Shown piece after piece: positions 1-5,247 of a stretch of DNA of 5,247 bases. The position numbers and the translations under genes are program-made. Source of the DNA: an uncultured Methanomicrobiales archaeon (lineage in GTDB: Archaea > Thermoplasmatota > Thermoplasmata > Methanomassiliicoccales > Methanomethylophilaceae); assembly GCA_946528255.1 (NCBI GenBank), contig CAMMYR010000066.1, positions 1 through 5,247 on the forward strand, written 5' to 3'. Each line of letters opens with the position of its first letter. The stretch's first letter is position 1. The notes under the pieces were generated by a model, which did no database searches, had not been told where the DNA came from, and saw only the letters and a program-made list of their open reading frames with translations.

Positions 1-456
1 GCGACAGTCAAGAAGCCCGTAGCCAAGATGATCGACGGCGCCATGGTCTACGATGTCACCATCCAGGCCGGATCCTCCGTGATAACGACCTTCAGCGGCG
101 AGCTGACCCTGTCCCTGCCCTACGAGCCCGCGGCGGGCCAGAGCACCTCCAAGCTGGCGATCTACCACCTGAGCGCCAGGGGAGAGGCCACCCTGGTGGG
201 CGGGCACTATGGCAACGGAAGCGTCACCGCCTCCCTGCCCCACCTGTCCATGTACTTCGTGGGAGAGGGCGAGTACGAGCCCGAGCCGACCCCTGTCGAT
301 GACGAAGACGACGACATCCTCGACATCATCAGGCACCTCCGCGATGCCCCGGCATCCACCGGCGGAAGGTCCCTGGCCCTGTACGTCGCGGTGGCCGCGG
401 CGGCCGTCGCCGCGGTAGCCGCCATGACTGCGGTCCTGGTATTCAGGAGGAACCGA
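1..456 (+). CDS. C-terminal part of a membrane-anchored surface protein (5' partial)
   Basis: The frame is open from base 1, so the start lies outside the window; 151 codons are visible. The first ~90 residues are beta-rich with many Thr, Ser and Gly, ending in a segment resembling the last repeat of archaeal and bacterial adhesin-like proteins (alternating hydrophobics, then SLPHLSMYFVGEGEYEP). An acidic linker follows (EPEPTPVDDEDDD), then a TM helix of Ala, Val and Leu at codons ~125-148 and the basic stop-transfer end FRRN. This suggests an extracellular domain anchored by one C-terminal helix; the ligand is unknown. There is no standard stop: after AAC comes CGA (454-456), the first in-frame CGA in the visible gene. 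Under the standard code the frame runs through a hairpin and a promoter straight into the next gene, to TAG at 1303-1305. I therefore end it at CGA by inference. Confidence 0.7.
454..456 (+). other. CGA at the expected stop of the surface-protein gene
   Basis: CGA follows the TM helix and its basic FRRN end, eight bases before a perfect hairpin. It is one transition away from TGA. CAA two codons later (460-462) is likewise one transition from TAA, so this site alone is less decisive than the other three. The basis is position and context only. Confidence 0.55.
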
Positions 457-464
457 TCCCAACC

Positions 465-491
465 GCTCCCCCGGCATCCCGCCGGGGGAGC
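465..491 (+). terminator. Perfect 11-bp GC hairpin after the surface-protein gene
   Basis: The arm GCTCCCCCGGC (465-475), loop ATCCC (476-480) and arm GCCGGGGGAGC (481-491) form a perfect inverted repeat. No T-run follows (CCAAACCCTTCTCGC), so it is not a classic intrinsic terminator, and archaeal termination usually depends on T-tracts. It may protect the 3' end of the mRNA or help termination. Its place directly after the CGA supports the upstream gene ending there. Confidence 0.5.
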
Positions 492-524
492 CCAAACCCT
501 TCTCGCACGTCCGCGCCCGCACGC

Positions 525-540
525 GGATATTATGATATAC
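525..540 (+). promoter_or_regulatory. TATA-like promoter of the FNT-ABC operon
   Basis: This AT-rich island (GATATTATGATATA) lies in an otherwise GC-rich spacer, about 40 bases before the FNT ATG. With the usual archaeal spacing, transcription would start near 558-562 and leave a leader of about 14 bases carrying the GAGG element at 563-566. The match to the TTTATATA consensus is imperfect. A promoter here only makes sense if translation of the upstream gene has already ended. Confidence 0.55.
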
Positions 541-562
541 TGCCGTCCTCATCCTGTTGGCA

Positions 563-566
563 GAGG
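563..566 (+). promoter_or_regulatory. Shine-Dalgarno-like GAGG of the FNT gene
   Basis: GAGG lies seven bases before ATG 574 and matches the GGAGG core complementary to the 16S rRNA 3' end. It supports 574 as the start rather than the in-frame ATG at 532, which lies inside the TATA-like element. Confidence 0.5.
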
Positions 567-573
567 CACGACA

Positions 574-1179
574 ATGGATTACGGCAGAAGCTTCGTGAGG
601 GCCATCCTGGCCGGAATCGCCATCGGGGTCGGAGGATGCGTGTTCCTCGGCTGCGACGTCAAGTGGGTCGGGGCGGTACTGTTCTCCATAGGCCTGTTCA
701 CCGTGTTCACGTTCGGATTGGACCTGTACACCGGGAAGGTCGGCTACGCCGTGGACAACGACCTCAAGTACGTGCCGTATCTCATACTGGTCATCATCGG
801 GAACTTCGTCGGTTGCCTGGCGATAGGGCTGATGATGCCCTCCGACGCCGCCGAGAACCTGGCGCTGGCCAAGCTCGACGACCCGGACTACCTCAGGGTG
901 CTCTTCAAAGGGGTCTTCTGCGGCATGCTGATGTTCATCGCCGCCGACTACTACAAGACCAAGAAGAGCTACCTGGCCACATTCATCTGCGTGCCCGTGT
1001 TCATCCTCGCCGGATTCGAGCACTCCATCGCGGATATGTTCTATTTCTGCGCCGGGGGCCAGTTCACCATCGAGGCGCTGCTGTTCATCCTCGTGGTGAT
1101 CGCCGGCAACGCCATCGGCGGCATGCTGATCCCCGCGGCCAGGAAATACATGTACGAGCCCGAGGAGAAGGCCGCACGA
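574..1179 (+). CDS. Formate/nitrite transporter (FNT) family channel
   Basis: A 201-residue integral membrane protein of the FocA/NirC/HSC family, pentameric channels that pass small monovalent anions such as formate, nitrite or hydrosulfide. Six hydrophobic segments lie near residues 6-27, 31-49, 66-87, 106-125, 132-150 and 165-187. Family landmarks are visible: LYTGK (51-55, with the Thr of the omega-loop region), AGFEHSIADMF (146-156, with the central-pore His150) and GNAIGG (178-183). Many FNT proteins have 250-290 residues, so this is a short form, though all six segments seem present. Substrate cannot be told from sequence. ATG 574 was chosen for the GAGG and the promoter. The chain ends EPEEKAA at CGA (1177-1179), whose A begins the next gene's ATG, giving CGATG like the common TGATG overlap. 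Under the standard code it would run to TAG 1303-1305 with a Cys/Arg/Ser-rich tail made by reading the ABC gene out of frame. Confidence 0.85.
1177..1179 (+). other. CGA at the expected FNT stop, in a CGATG overlap
   Basis: This is the first in-frame CGA of the FNT gene (none in 201 codons). It overlaps the ABC start ATG (1179-1181) by one base, exactly as TGATG or TAATG stop-start overlaps do. Beyond it the frame holds four further CGAs in about 42 codons, the density of a non-coding frame. This is the second clearest of the four sites. Confidence 0.7.
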
Positions 1180-2888
1180 TGTCCGCGAAGCTCATATGGA
1201 AGTACCTCAGGGAGCGCCCGGCGCTCCTCTCGGCGCTGGTGCTGCTCCAGGTTGTCACGGCCCTGTTGCAGATCGCCCTGCTCTATCTCACGAAGCCGAT
1301 CATAGACGACGGTGTGAAGCAGAACGATTTCGCGGCGGTCCTGGGGTATGCCCTGGTGATGATCATCCTGGCCGCCGCCATCGGTCTCGTATCATACGGG
1401 GTATCATATGCATCGGCCACGCTGGCGGCGGAGGTCGGGAAGGGCGTCAGACGGGACATCTATACCTCCGTCATGTCCATGTCTACTCCGGACGAGCGCA
1501 CCCGCGACCCATCAGACACCATGGTCAGGATGACATCGGATGTCAACAACATCCAGGAGTACTCCCGTCTGCTGCTATCCGCGGTGCTGTTCGTGCCGGC
1601 GATGATGGCCCTGCTCATAGCAGGGGTATACGAGATCAGCAAGGTCGCCTCCGCAGTCATGCTCGGATCCTACGTCGGGGTGATGCTATTCATGGTGTAC
1701 TCGGGGCGGAGGTTCAGGCCTCTGGTGGAGGACATCCAATCCCGCATGGATACCATCAACGGCATGATCAGGGACACGGCATCCGGCGCCAGGGCCATAA
1801 GGGCCTTCGGTCGCAGGGAGCACGAGATATCGAAGTTCGACGCATTCCACGAGGGATTCGTCGTGATAAACACCAAGTTCAACAACAACACGTTCTTCTA
1901 TCCGATACTGGGCGTGGCCATCGTCAACTTCATCCTGGTATCGGTCTACAACCTCGGGGGGACCAGCGTCGGCGATTTCGAGATGTCGATATCCGAGCTC
2001 TCCCTGATAGTGCAGTTGTGGGGATGCCTGATCGGCTGCATGTCCGTGGTTCCGTTCCTCACGGTCCTGTCCCCCAAATACGCGGTCAGCAAGGCCAGGG
2101 TGCTGGCCCTCTTCGAGGGCGGCACCTCGTTGCCCGATAACGCATCCGAGGACGATCCATCCGCTCCGTTCCTGGTCATGGACGGAGTGACCTTCAGATC
2201 GGAGAACGGGACCGTGCTCGCAGAGGACATATCGCTGACCATCCCACGCGGAGGGGTCACCGTGATCGCCGGCCTGAGCGGACCCCTGAAGAGGCACTTC
2301 GTCAGGCGCATGCTCGGGGTCGGATCCGGGCCCGGGAGCATAACCGTCTGCGGGATAGACGCCTACGGGCCGGACGCCGCGGAGATACGCGGCAGGGTCT
2401 GCGTCGTATCCGACAGGATAATGATGCTCAGGGCCTCCATCAGGGACAACATCCTCATGTCGGAGGACCTGACCGACGATGAGCTGTCCTCCATATGCTC
2501 GGACGCCCTCCTGGACGATGTCCTGGATGCCATCCCCGGCGGATTGGATGCGGACATGGCCTCCTGCGGCATGGAGTTCTCCAACGGGCAGAGGCAGAGG
2601 ATCGCCATCGCCAGGGGCCTGGCCAGCAGGGCCAGGGTGAAGGTGTTCGACGACTGCTTCCATTCCCTCGACCCGGTGGTCGAAGCAGGTGTCATAGGGA
2701 ACATCGTCAGGCGCTGCTCCCGGGATACAACGGTGTTCATATCGGACAGCATGAGGGAGGCCTCCATCGCCGACAGGGTCGTCTTCTTCGACGGGGGGTC
2801 CATCGCGGCCGTCGGCTCCCATGAGGAGCTCATGGCGTCCTGTCCGCTGTACGCCGAGATGCGCAGGATACAGGGGGGTTCCGCATGA
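1179..2888 (+). CDS. ABC exporter half-transporter with degenerate ATP-binding domain
   Basis: A 569-residue membrane-ATPase half transporter of the MdlA/MdlB/MsbA-like exporter type. Six hydrophobic segments lie near residues 14-37, 52-78, 131-151, 156-175, 239-259 and 274-297, with an NBD from about 331. The NBD is decayed at most ATP-handling sites. Walker A is GLSGPLKR (365-372; Arg replaces Ser/Thr and the GSGK core is lost). Ser341 stands at the A-loop aromatic and Asp412 at the Q-loop Gln. Walker B is VKVFDD (487-492), with Asp for the catalytic Glu. Asp523 replaces the H-loop His. The signature FSNGQ (467-471) keeps Ser, Gly and Gln, as needed to complete the partner's ATP site. It is therefore the non-catalytic half of a heterodimer with the next gene. 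GGAG at 1164-1167 may serve as its ribosome site. It ends at a normal TGA (2886-2888) overlapping the next ATG as ATGA. Substrate unknown. Confidence 0.9.
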   Translation: MSAKLIWKYLRERPALLSALVLLQVVTALLQIALLYLTKPIIDDGVKQNDFAAVLGYALVMIILAAAIGLVSYGVSYASATLAAEVGKGVRRDIYTSVMSMSTPDERTRDPSDTMVRMTSDVNNIQEYSRLLLSAVLFVPAMMALLIAGVYEISKVASAVMLGSYVGVMLFMVYSGRRFRPLVEDIQSRMDTINGMIRDTASGARAIRAFGRREHEISKFDAFHEGFVVINTKFNNNTFFYPILGVAIVNFILVSVYNLGGTSVGDFEMSISELSLIVQLWGCLIGCMSVVPFLTVLSPKYAVSKARVLALFEGGTSLPDNASEDDPSAPFLVMDGVTFRSENGTVLAEDISLTIPRGGVTVIAGLSGPLKRHFVRRMLGVGSGPGSITVCGIDAYGPDAAEIRGRVCVVSDRIMMLRASIRDNILMSEDLTDDELSSICSDALLDDVLDAIPGGLDADMASCGMEFSNGQRQRIAIARGLASRARVKVFDDCFHSLDPVVEAGVIGNIVRRCSRDTTVFISDSMREASIADRVVFFDGGSIAAVGSHEELMASCPLYAEMRRIQGGSA

Positions 2889-4648
2889 GCCTGCTTGCCG
2901 ACATCAGGAGGACCTTGGCGCTGCTGAACAAGATGATCGCCGGGGTGCCCGAGGCGCACCGCCTCATCCGTCTGAGCACGGTCCTGCTCATCCTGGGCTC
3001 CCTGGCCGCGGTCCTCGCGCCGGTGGTCGGAGGGTTGTTCTTCAATGCCCTGGTCGACCACTGGGAGGGCAAGAGCATCCTCACGGTGGCGACCATAGAG
3101 CAGATGACCGGCATAATGGCCCTGCTGATCGTCCTCTGGTACGTATTCACATCGATAGCCGGCAGGCGCATGCTGCTGGTCAGCAGGAAGGCCACCGCCG
3201 ACGTCAGGAGAAGGATCGAGAGGAAGCTCCACCGCCTCCCCGTATCCTACTTGGATTCGCACCCCGCCGGGGAGCTGTCCTCGCACATCACCAACGACCT
3301 GGATTCCTTGGGTCGCTTGCTTACCGGCGATCTGCTCAACTTCGTGTCACAGCAGGCGCTGGTGGTGATGGTCCTGATCGTAATGGCCATACAGTGCCCC
3401 CAGATAGCCATCACATACATCCTGCTGGTGCCGCTGGTCTGGTACGCCACATACTACATCGACCGCCGCGCGGCCGGCGATTATGCCGGGCAGCTCACCA
3501 AGATGGCGGAGTTGAACGGCTTCCTGGACGATTCCGTGAGGAACCATGCCCTGATCAAGAGCTTCGGCATGGAGAGGAGGCTGATCTCCAGATTCTCCGC
3601 TATGAACGAGGATTATTCGGAGGCCTACCGCCGCGGGAAGACGATGTCCGGGCTGGTTCAGCCCATAAGCACGCTGACCATGAACGTGGGGTACATAATC
3701 ATGGCCGTTCTCGGCTCGTACATGATCATCGAAGGGGAGCTGACGCTGGGCACCTTCGCCACTTTCCTATTCTTCGTGAGGATGATCAACGGCCCGCTCA
3801 CCAAGGGATCCTACCACATGAACATGATCTCGGAGGAGCTCCACGCCGTGCAGAGGATCAATGCCCTTCTGGAAGAGGAGGAGATCGACGAGTCCGGTTG
3901 CACCGGGACGCTGCCCGACGAGGTCGGCGGGTGCCTGGAGTTCAGGGATGTGCATTTCTCCTACGGCGATGGCAGGGAGGCCATCAGGGGGGTGTCATTC
4001 GCCATCCCCGCGGGCAAGGTCACCGCCATAGTCGGCCCCACAGGCTCCGGGAAGACCACCATGGCCAATCTGATGATGCGCTTCTATTCCCCATCATCCG
4101 GAGAGATCCTCTTCGACGGAAGGGACATCGCCACCATCACCAGGAGATCGCTCAGGGACCACATGGGGATGATAAGCCAGATGCCATGGGTGTTCGATGG
4201 CACGGTAGCCGAGAACATAGGGTATTCGAAGGAGGGATGCACCCGCAGCGACATAGTCGAGGCGGCCAGGATATCCGGGTTCGACAAGTATGTGGAGCTC
4301 CTGCCGGACGGCTACGAGACCACCGTGGGCGACGACAGGTACCAGCTGTCGCTGGGCGAGAAGAAGCTGCTGGTCCTGTCCCGCTCGATACTATCGGATC
4401 CGGACGTGCTGATATTGGACGAGGCCACCGCGGGGGTCGATGTGAGATCGGCGCATATGGTTATGGCGAAGGTCCGCGAGCTGTTCGAAGGCAGGACCCT
4501 GGTTGTGATAACCCACAGCCTCTATTCGATAGCCGATGCCGATCAGATAATCTACGTGGAGGACGGGCTGGTTGCGGAGTCCGGGACCCACGAGGAGCTG
4601 ATGGCGAAGGACGGCGCCTACGCCAGGATGTACAGGAGCCAGTACCGA
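2885..4648 (+). CDS. ABC exporter half-transporter with catalytic ATP-binding domain
   Basis: A 587-residue ABC exporter subunit whose start overlaps the previous stop (ATGA), so the pair is probably translationally coupled; a G-run (2873-2878) precedes the ATG. Six TM segments lie near residues 31-56, 75-95, 152-170, 172-193, 262-285 and 288-301. The NBD runs from about 350: A-loop Tyr360, Walker A GPTGSGKT (384-391), Q-loop Gln432, Walker B VLILDE (508-513, catalytic Glu513), D-loop AGVD and H-loop His544 are all intact. The signature is unusual, LSLGE (488-492) instead of LSGGQ, and would face the partner's decayed Walker A. One composite site should therefore bind but hardly hydrolyse ATP, and the other should be active, as in TM287/288- and TAP-type heterodimers. 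The chain reaches the usual family end (YARMYRSQY) at CGA 4646-4648. The standard code adds 12 residues (RFGSWRTARGPW) to TGA 4682-4684, inside the opposite gene. Confidence 0.93.
4646..4648 (+). other. CGA at the expected stop of the second ABC gene
   Basis: This is the first in-frame CGA after 587 codons with about 40 Arg residues. It comes directly after YRSQY, where exporters of this family usually end. Another CGA follows at 4670 in the short standard-code tail. Confidence 0.65.
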
Positions 4649-4649
4649 T

Positions 4650-4652
4650 TCG
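4650..4652 (-). other. CGA at the expected stop of the CsoR-type gene
   Basis: Read on the minus strand, CGA is codon 91, directly after EQFSRI, the normal end of a ~90-residue CsoR-family protein. It lies one base from the CGA that ends the convergent ABC gene, so plus-strand 4646-4652 reads CGATTCG. No earlier CGA occurs in the gene's 90 codons. Confidence 0.7.
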
Positions 4653-4922
4653 GATCCTGGAGAACTGCTCGAGGGCCTTGGTGAATTCCTGGATGGTCCT
4701 CTCGGCATCGCCGTGCTCTATGCCGTCCCTGACGCAGTGCTGGATGTGACCCTCCATGATGATATGGCCGACCTTCTGCAGCGCGCTCTTCACCGCATTG
4801 ACCTGGATGATGATATCCTCGCAGGGCACATCCTCGTCGATCATCCTGTCGATGGCCGCCAGCTGACCCTGTATCTTCTTCATGCGGGTGTGAAGATTGT
4901 CGGAATCCATGCACTGCTTCAT
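4650..4922 (-). CDS. csoR: CsoR-family copper-sensing transcriptional repressor
   Basis: A 90-residue all-helical regulator of the CsoR/RcnR/FrmR (DUF156) family; these form tetramers that release DNA on binding an effector. The N-terminal helix has the family pattern RMKKIQGQL (13-21). The metal fingerprint is Cys34, His59 and Cys63, with the spacings (25 and 4) of the Cu(I) site of Mycobacterium CsoR (Cys36-His61-Cys65). Glu79 matches its second-shell Glu81, while the second-shell Tyr is Pro33 here. FrmR and RcnR fingerprints do not fit, so Cu(I) sensing is likely. ATG 4922 lies ~26 bases from a TATA box, so the mRNA should be leaderless; Met5 is a weaker alternative. A G-tract operator lies just upstream, implying autoregulation. 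No copper pump or chaperone is in the window. Under the standard code the frame runs on to 4461 as an Arg/Pro/Ser-rich tail antisense to the ABC gene, taking it to 153 residues. Confidence 0.88.
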
Positions 4923-4943
4923 GGTCTGTAGATTAAGCCATCG

Positions 4944-4951
4944 ATTATAAA
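4944..4951 (-). promoter_or_regulatory. TATA box of the CsoR-type gene (leaderless)
   Basis: On the minus strand this reads TTTATAAT, close to the archaeal consensus TTTATATA. Its centre is about 26 bases upstream of ATG 4922, so transcription should begin at or next to the start codon. No Shine-Dalgarno-like element lies between. Confidence 0.75.
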
Positions 4952-4954
4952 AAC

Positions 4955-4976
4955 ATACCTAGAGGGGGTATAGTAT
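4955..4976. promoter_or_regulatory. Putative CsoR/FrmR-type operator
   Basis: Imperfect inverted repeat with a central G-tract: left arm ATACCTA (4955-4961), GAGGGGG (4962-4968), right arm TATAGTAT (4969-4976). Operators of this family typically have a G/C tract flanked by A/T-rich inverted arms of ATAC/GTAT type, and this site shows that. It lies directly upstream of the TATA box, over the expected BRE position. Bound repressor there would block TBP/TFB and so its own transcription. Confidence 0.7.
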
Positions 4977-5046
4977 AGAGAGGTTGGATGGATACCGCAA
5001 CCGAAGATGCCAGAATACCGAAGCAAGGTAAGAGAAGAGAGATGAG

Positions 5047-5121
5047 TGGTCCCAATGTGATTCGAACACACGACCTTCCGGTTATCAGCCGGACGCTCCA
5101 TCCAGGCTAAGCTATGGGACC
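5047..5121 (-). tRNA. tRNA-Ile (GAU)
   Basis: A complete 75-base cloverleaf on the minus strand: acceptor GGTCCCA/TGGGACC, D-stem GCTT/GAGC, anticodon stem TCCGG/CCGGA with loop CTGATAA (anticodon GAT at 5084-5086), variable loop AGGTC, T-stem GTGTG/CACAT with loop TTCGAAT (one G-T wobble), and discriminator A at 5047. CCA is not encoded (CTC follows), so it must be added by the CCA enzyme. No intron is seen. It decodes AUC and AUU. Confidence 0.96.
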
Positions 5122-5145
5122 GTTGAATCGAGGATAGATGAATCG

Positions 5146-5153
5146 GATATAAA
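5146..5153 (-). promoter_or_regulatory. TATA box of tRNA-Ile
   Basis: On the minus strand it reads TTTATATC, preceded by A/C-rich ACAAACC at the BRE position. The centre lies about 28 bases from the mature tRNA 5' end, so transcription starts at or within a few bases of it and the 5' leader is very short or absent. Confidence 0.75.
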
Positions 5154-5188
5154 GGTTTGTATCGCAAAGCCAGAGGCCCCATGCCCTG

Positions 5189-5196
5189 TTTTATAA
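5189..5196 (+). promoter_or_regulatory. TATA box of the rightmost + strand gene
   Basis: TTTTATAA is centred about 27 bases before ATG 5220, the spacing expected when an archaeal transcript begins at its start codon. It diverges from the tRNA promoter, with about 35 bases between the two boxes. Confidence 0.65.
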
Positions 5197-5219
5197 GAGG
5201 GGTCGCCGATGCCTGGAGC

Positions 5220-5247
5220 ATGGAAACCCTCTTCTTCGAATCGCGTC
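5220..5247 (+). CDS. Start of an unidentified gene (3' partial)
   Basis: Only nine codons are visible, METLFFESR, before the window ends. The start was chosen because the TATA box at 5189-5196 places transcription initiation at this ATG, giving a leaderless mRNA, and because no ribosome-binding site precedes it. An ATG at 5209 opens another frame (MPGAWKPSSS) but lies only ~17 bases from the TATA box and looks less natural. The product cannot be named from nine residues. Confidence 0.45.

Noticed and set aside
636..1178. Upstream extension of the first ABC frame to an ATG at 636
   Set aside because: The translation is Arg/His/Gly-rich out-of-frame reading of the FNT gene. ATG 1179 begins a normal exporter N-terminus.
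1686..2822. Long minus-strand open frame of 378 codons, and similar minus frames
   Set aside because: These are antisense shadows of the ABC genes: low-complexity composition, no recognisable domain, and opposite a clearly conserved coding frame.
4461..4649. CsoR extended to 153 residues
   Set aside because: The extra residues are Arg/Pro/Ser-rich antisense of the conserved ABC NBD, and the family normally ends near residue 90. This is the standard-code end, kept only as an alternative.
454..4652. Systematic base-calling or DNA-damage artefact turning TGA into CGA
   Set aside because: Many TGA triplets remain intact out of frame and in the ABC stop, and the change follows coding sense on both strands. 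A general chemical or sequencing error would not pick only stops. Deliberate alteration of the record cannot be excluded from sequence alone.
454..4652. Frameshifting at CGA to reach a nearby stop, as proposed for AGA/AGG in mitochondria
   Set aside because: Shifting by -1 or +1 at the CGA codons does not give an immediate stop at these sites; for example -1 gives CCG or ACG.
5000..5023. Direct repeat ACCGAAG at 5000-5006 and 5017-5023
   Set aside because: Only seven bases with no symmetry to the promoters; chance is enough.
5027..5046. Pyrimidine-rich stretch after the tRNA on the minus strand as a terminator
   Set aside because: CTCATCTCTCTTCTCTTACC has no T-run longer than two, so it is too weak to call.
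4919..5221. Minus-strand open frame of 100 codons covering the tRNA
   Set aside because: It overlaps tRNA-Ile, the operator and two TATA boxes, and the protein resembles nothing.

Overview
The window reads as archaeal chromosome. It is GC-rich, Arg codons are mostly AGG, and three short promoters have TTTATA-type TATA boxes. Two of these sit about 26-28 bases upstream of an ATG, as expected for leaderless mRNAs, and one sits about 28 bases upstream of a tRNA. The gene content (an adhesin-like surface protein with a C-terminal anchor, a short FNT channel, a paired ABC exporter, a CsoR-type repressor and tRNA-Ile) would suit a Thermoplasmata or Methanomassiliicoccales-like methanogen. That placement is inference; no taxonomic marker is present.

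Layout: (1) 1-456 +, the C-terminal part of a membrane-anchored surface protein, followed by an 11-bp-stem hairpin (465-491). (2) 525-4648 +, one transcription unit: TATA-like promoter, FNT-family channel, then two overlapping half-size ABC exporter genes forming an asymmetric heterodimer. The first subunit has a decayed ATP site and the second keeps the catalytic residues. (3) 4650-4922 -, a CsoR-family repressor with the Cu(I) Cys-His-Cys triad, convergent with the ABC operon, with a leaderless promoter and a G-tract operator. (4) 5047-5121 -, tRNA-Ile(GAU) with its own TATA box. (5) 5220-5247 +, the first codons of a leaderless gene that leaves the window.

The outstanding observation is how genes end. 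Four of the five genes whose ends fall in the window have no TAA, TAG or TGA where the protein should stop. All four have CGA at exactly that place: 454-456, 1177-1179 and 4646-4648 on +, and 4650-4652 on -. Elsewhere in about 1,600 sense codons, with about 95 Arg codons using the other five Arg triplets, I find no in-frame CGA. Read as Arg, the CGAs fuse the surface protein to FNT through a hairpin and a promoter, and make the other proteins run into neighbouring genes as low-complexity Arg/Ser/Cys/Pro tails. The fifth gene ends in TGA, inside an ATGA overlap with the next start. The simplest reading is that CGA works as a stop codon beside TGA. Alternatives are C-to-U editing of CGA to UGA in the mRNA, or an alteration of the sequence record. 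CDS coordinates below use CGA as the stop, and each entry gives the standard-code end.
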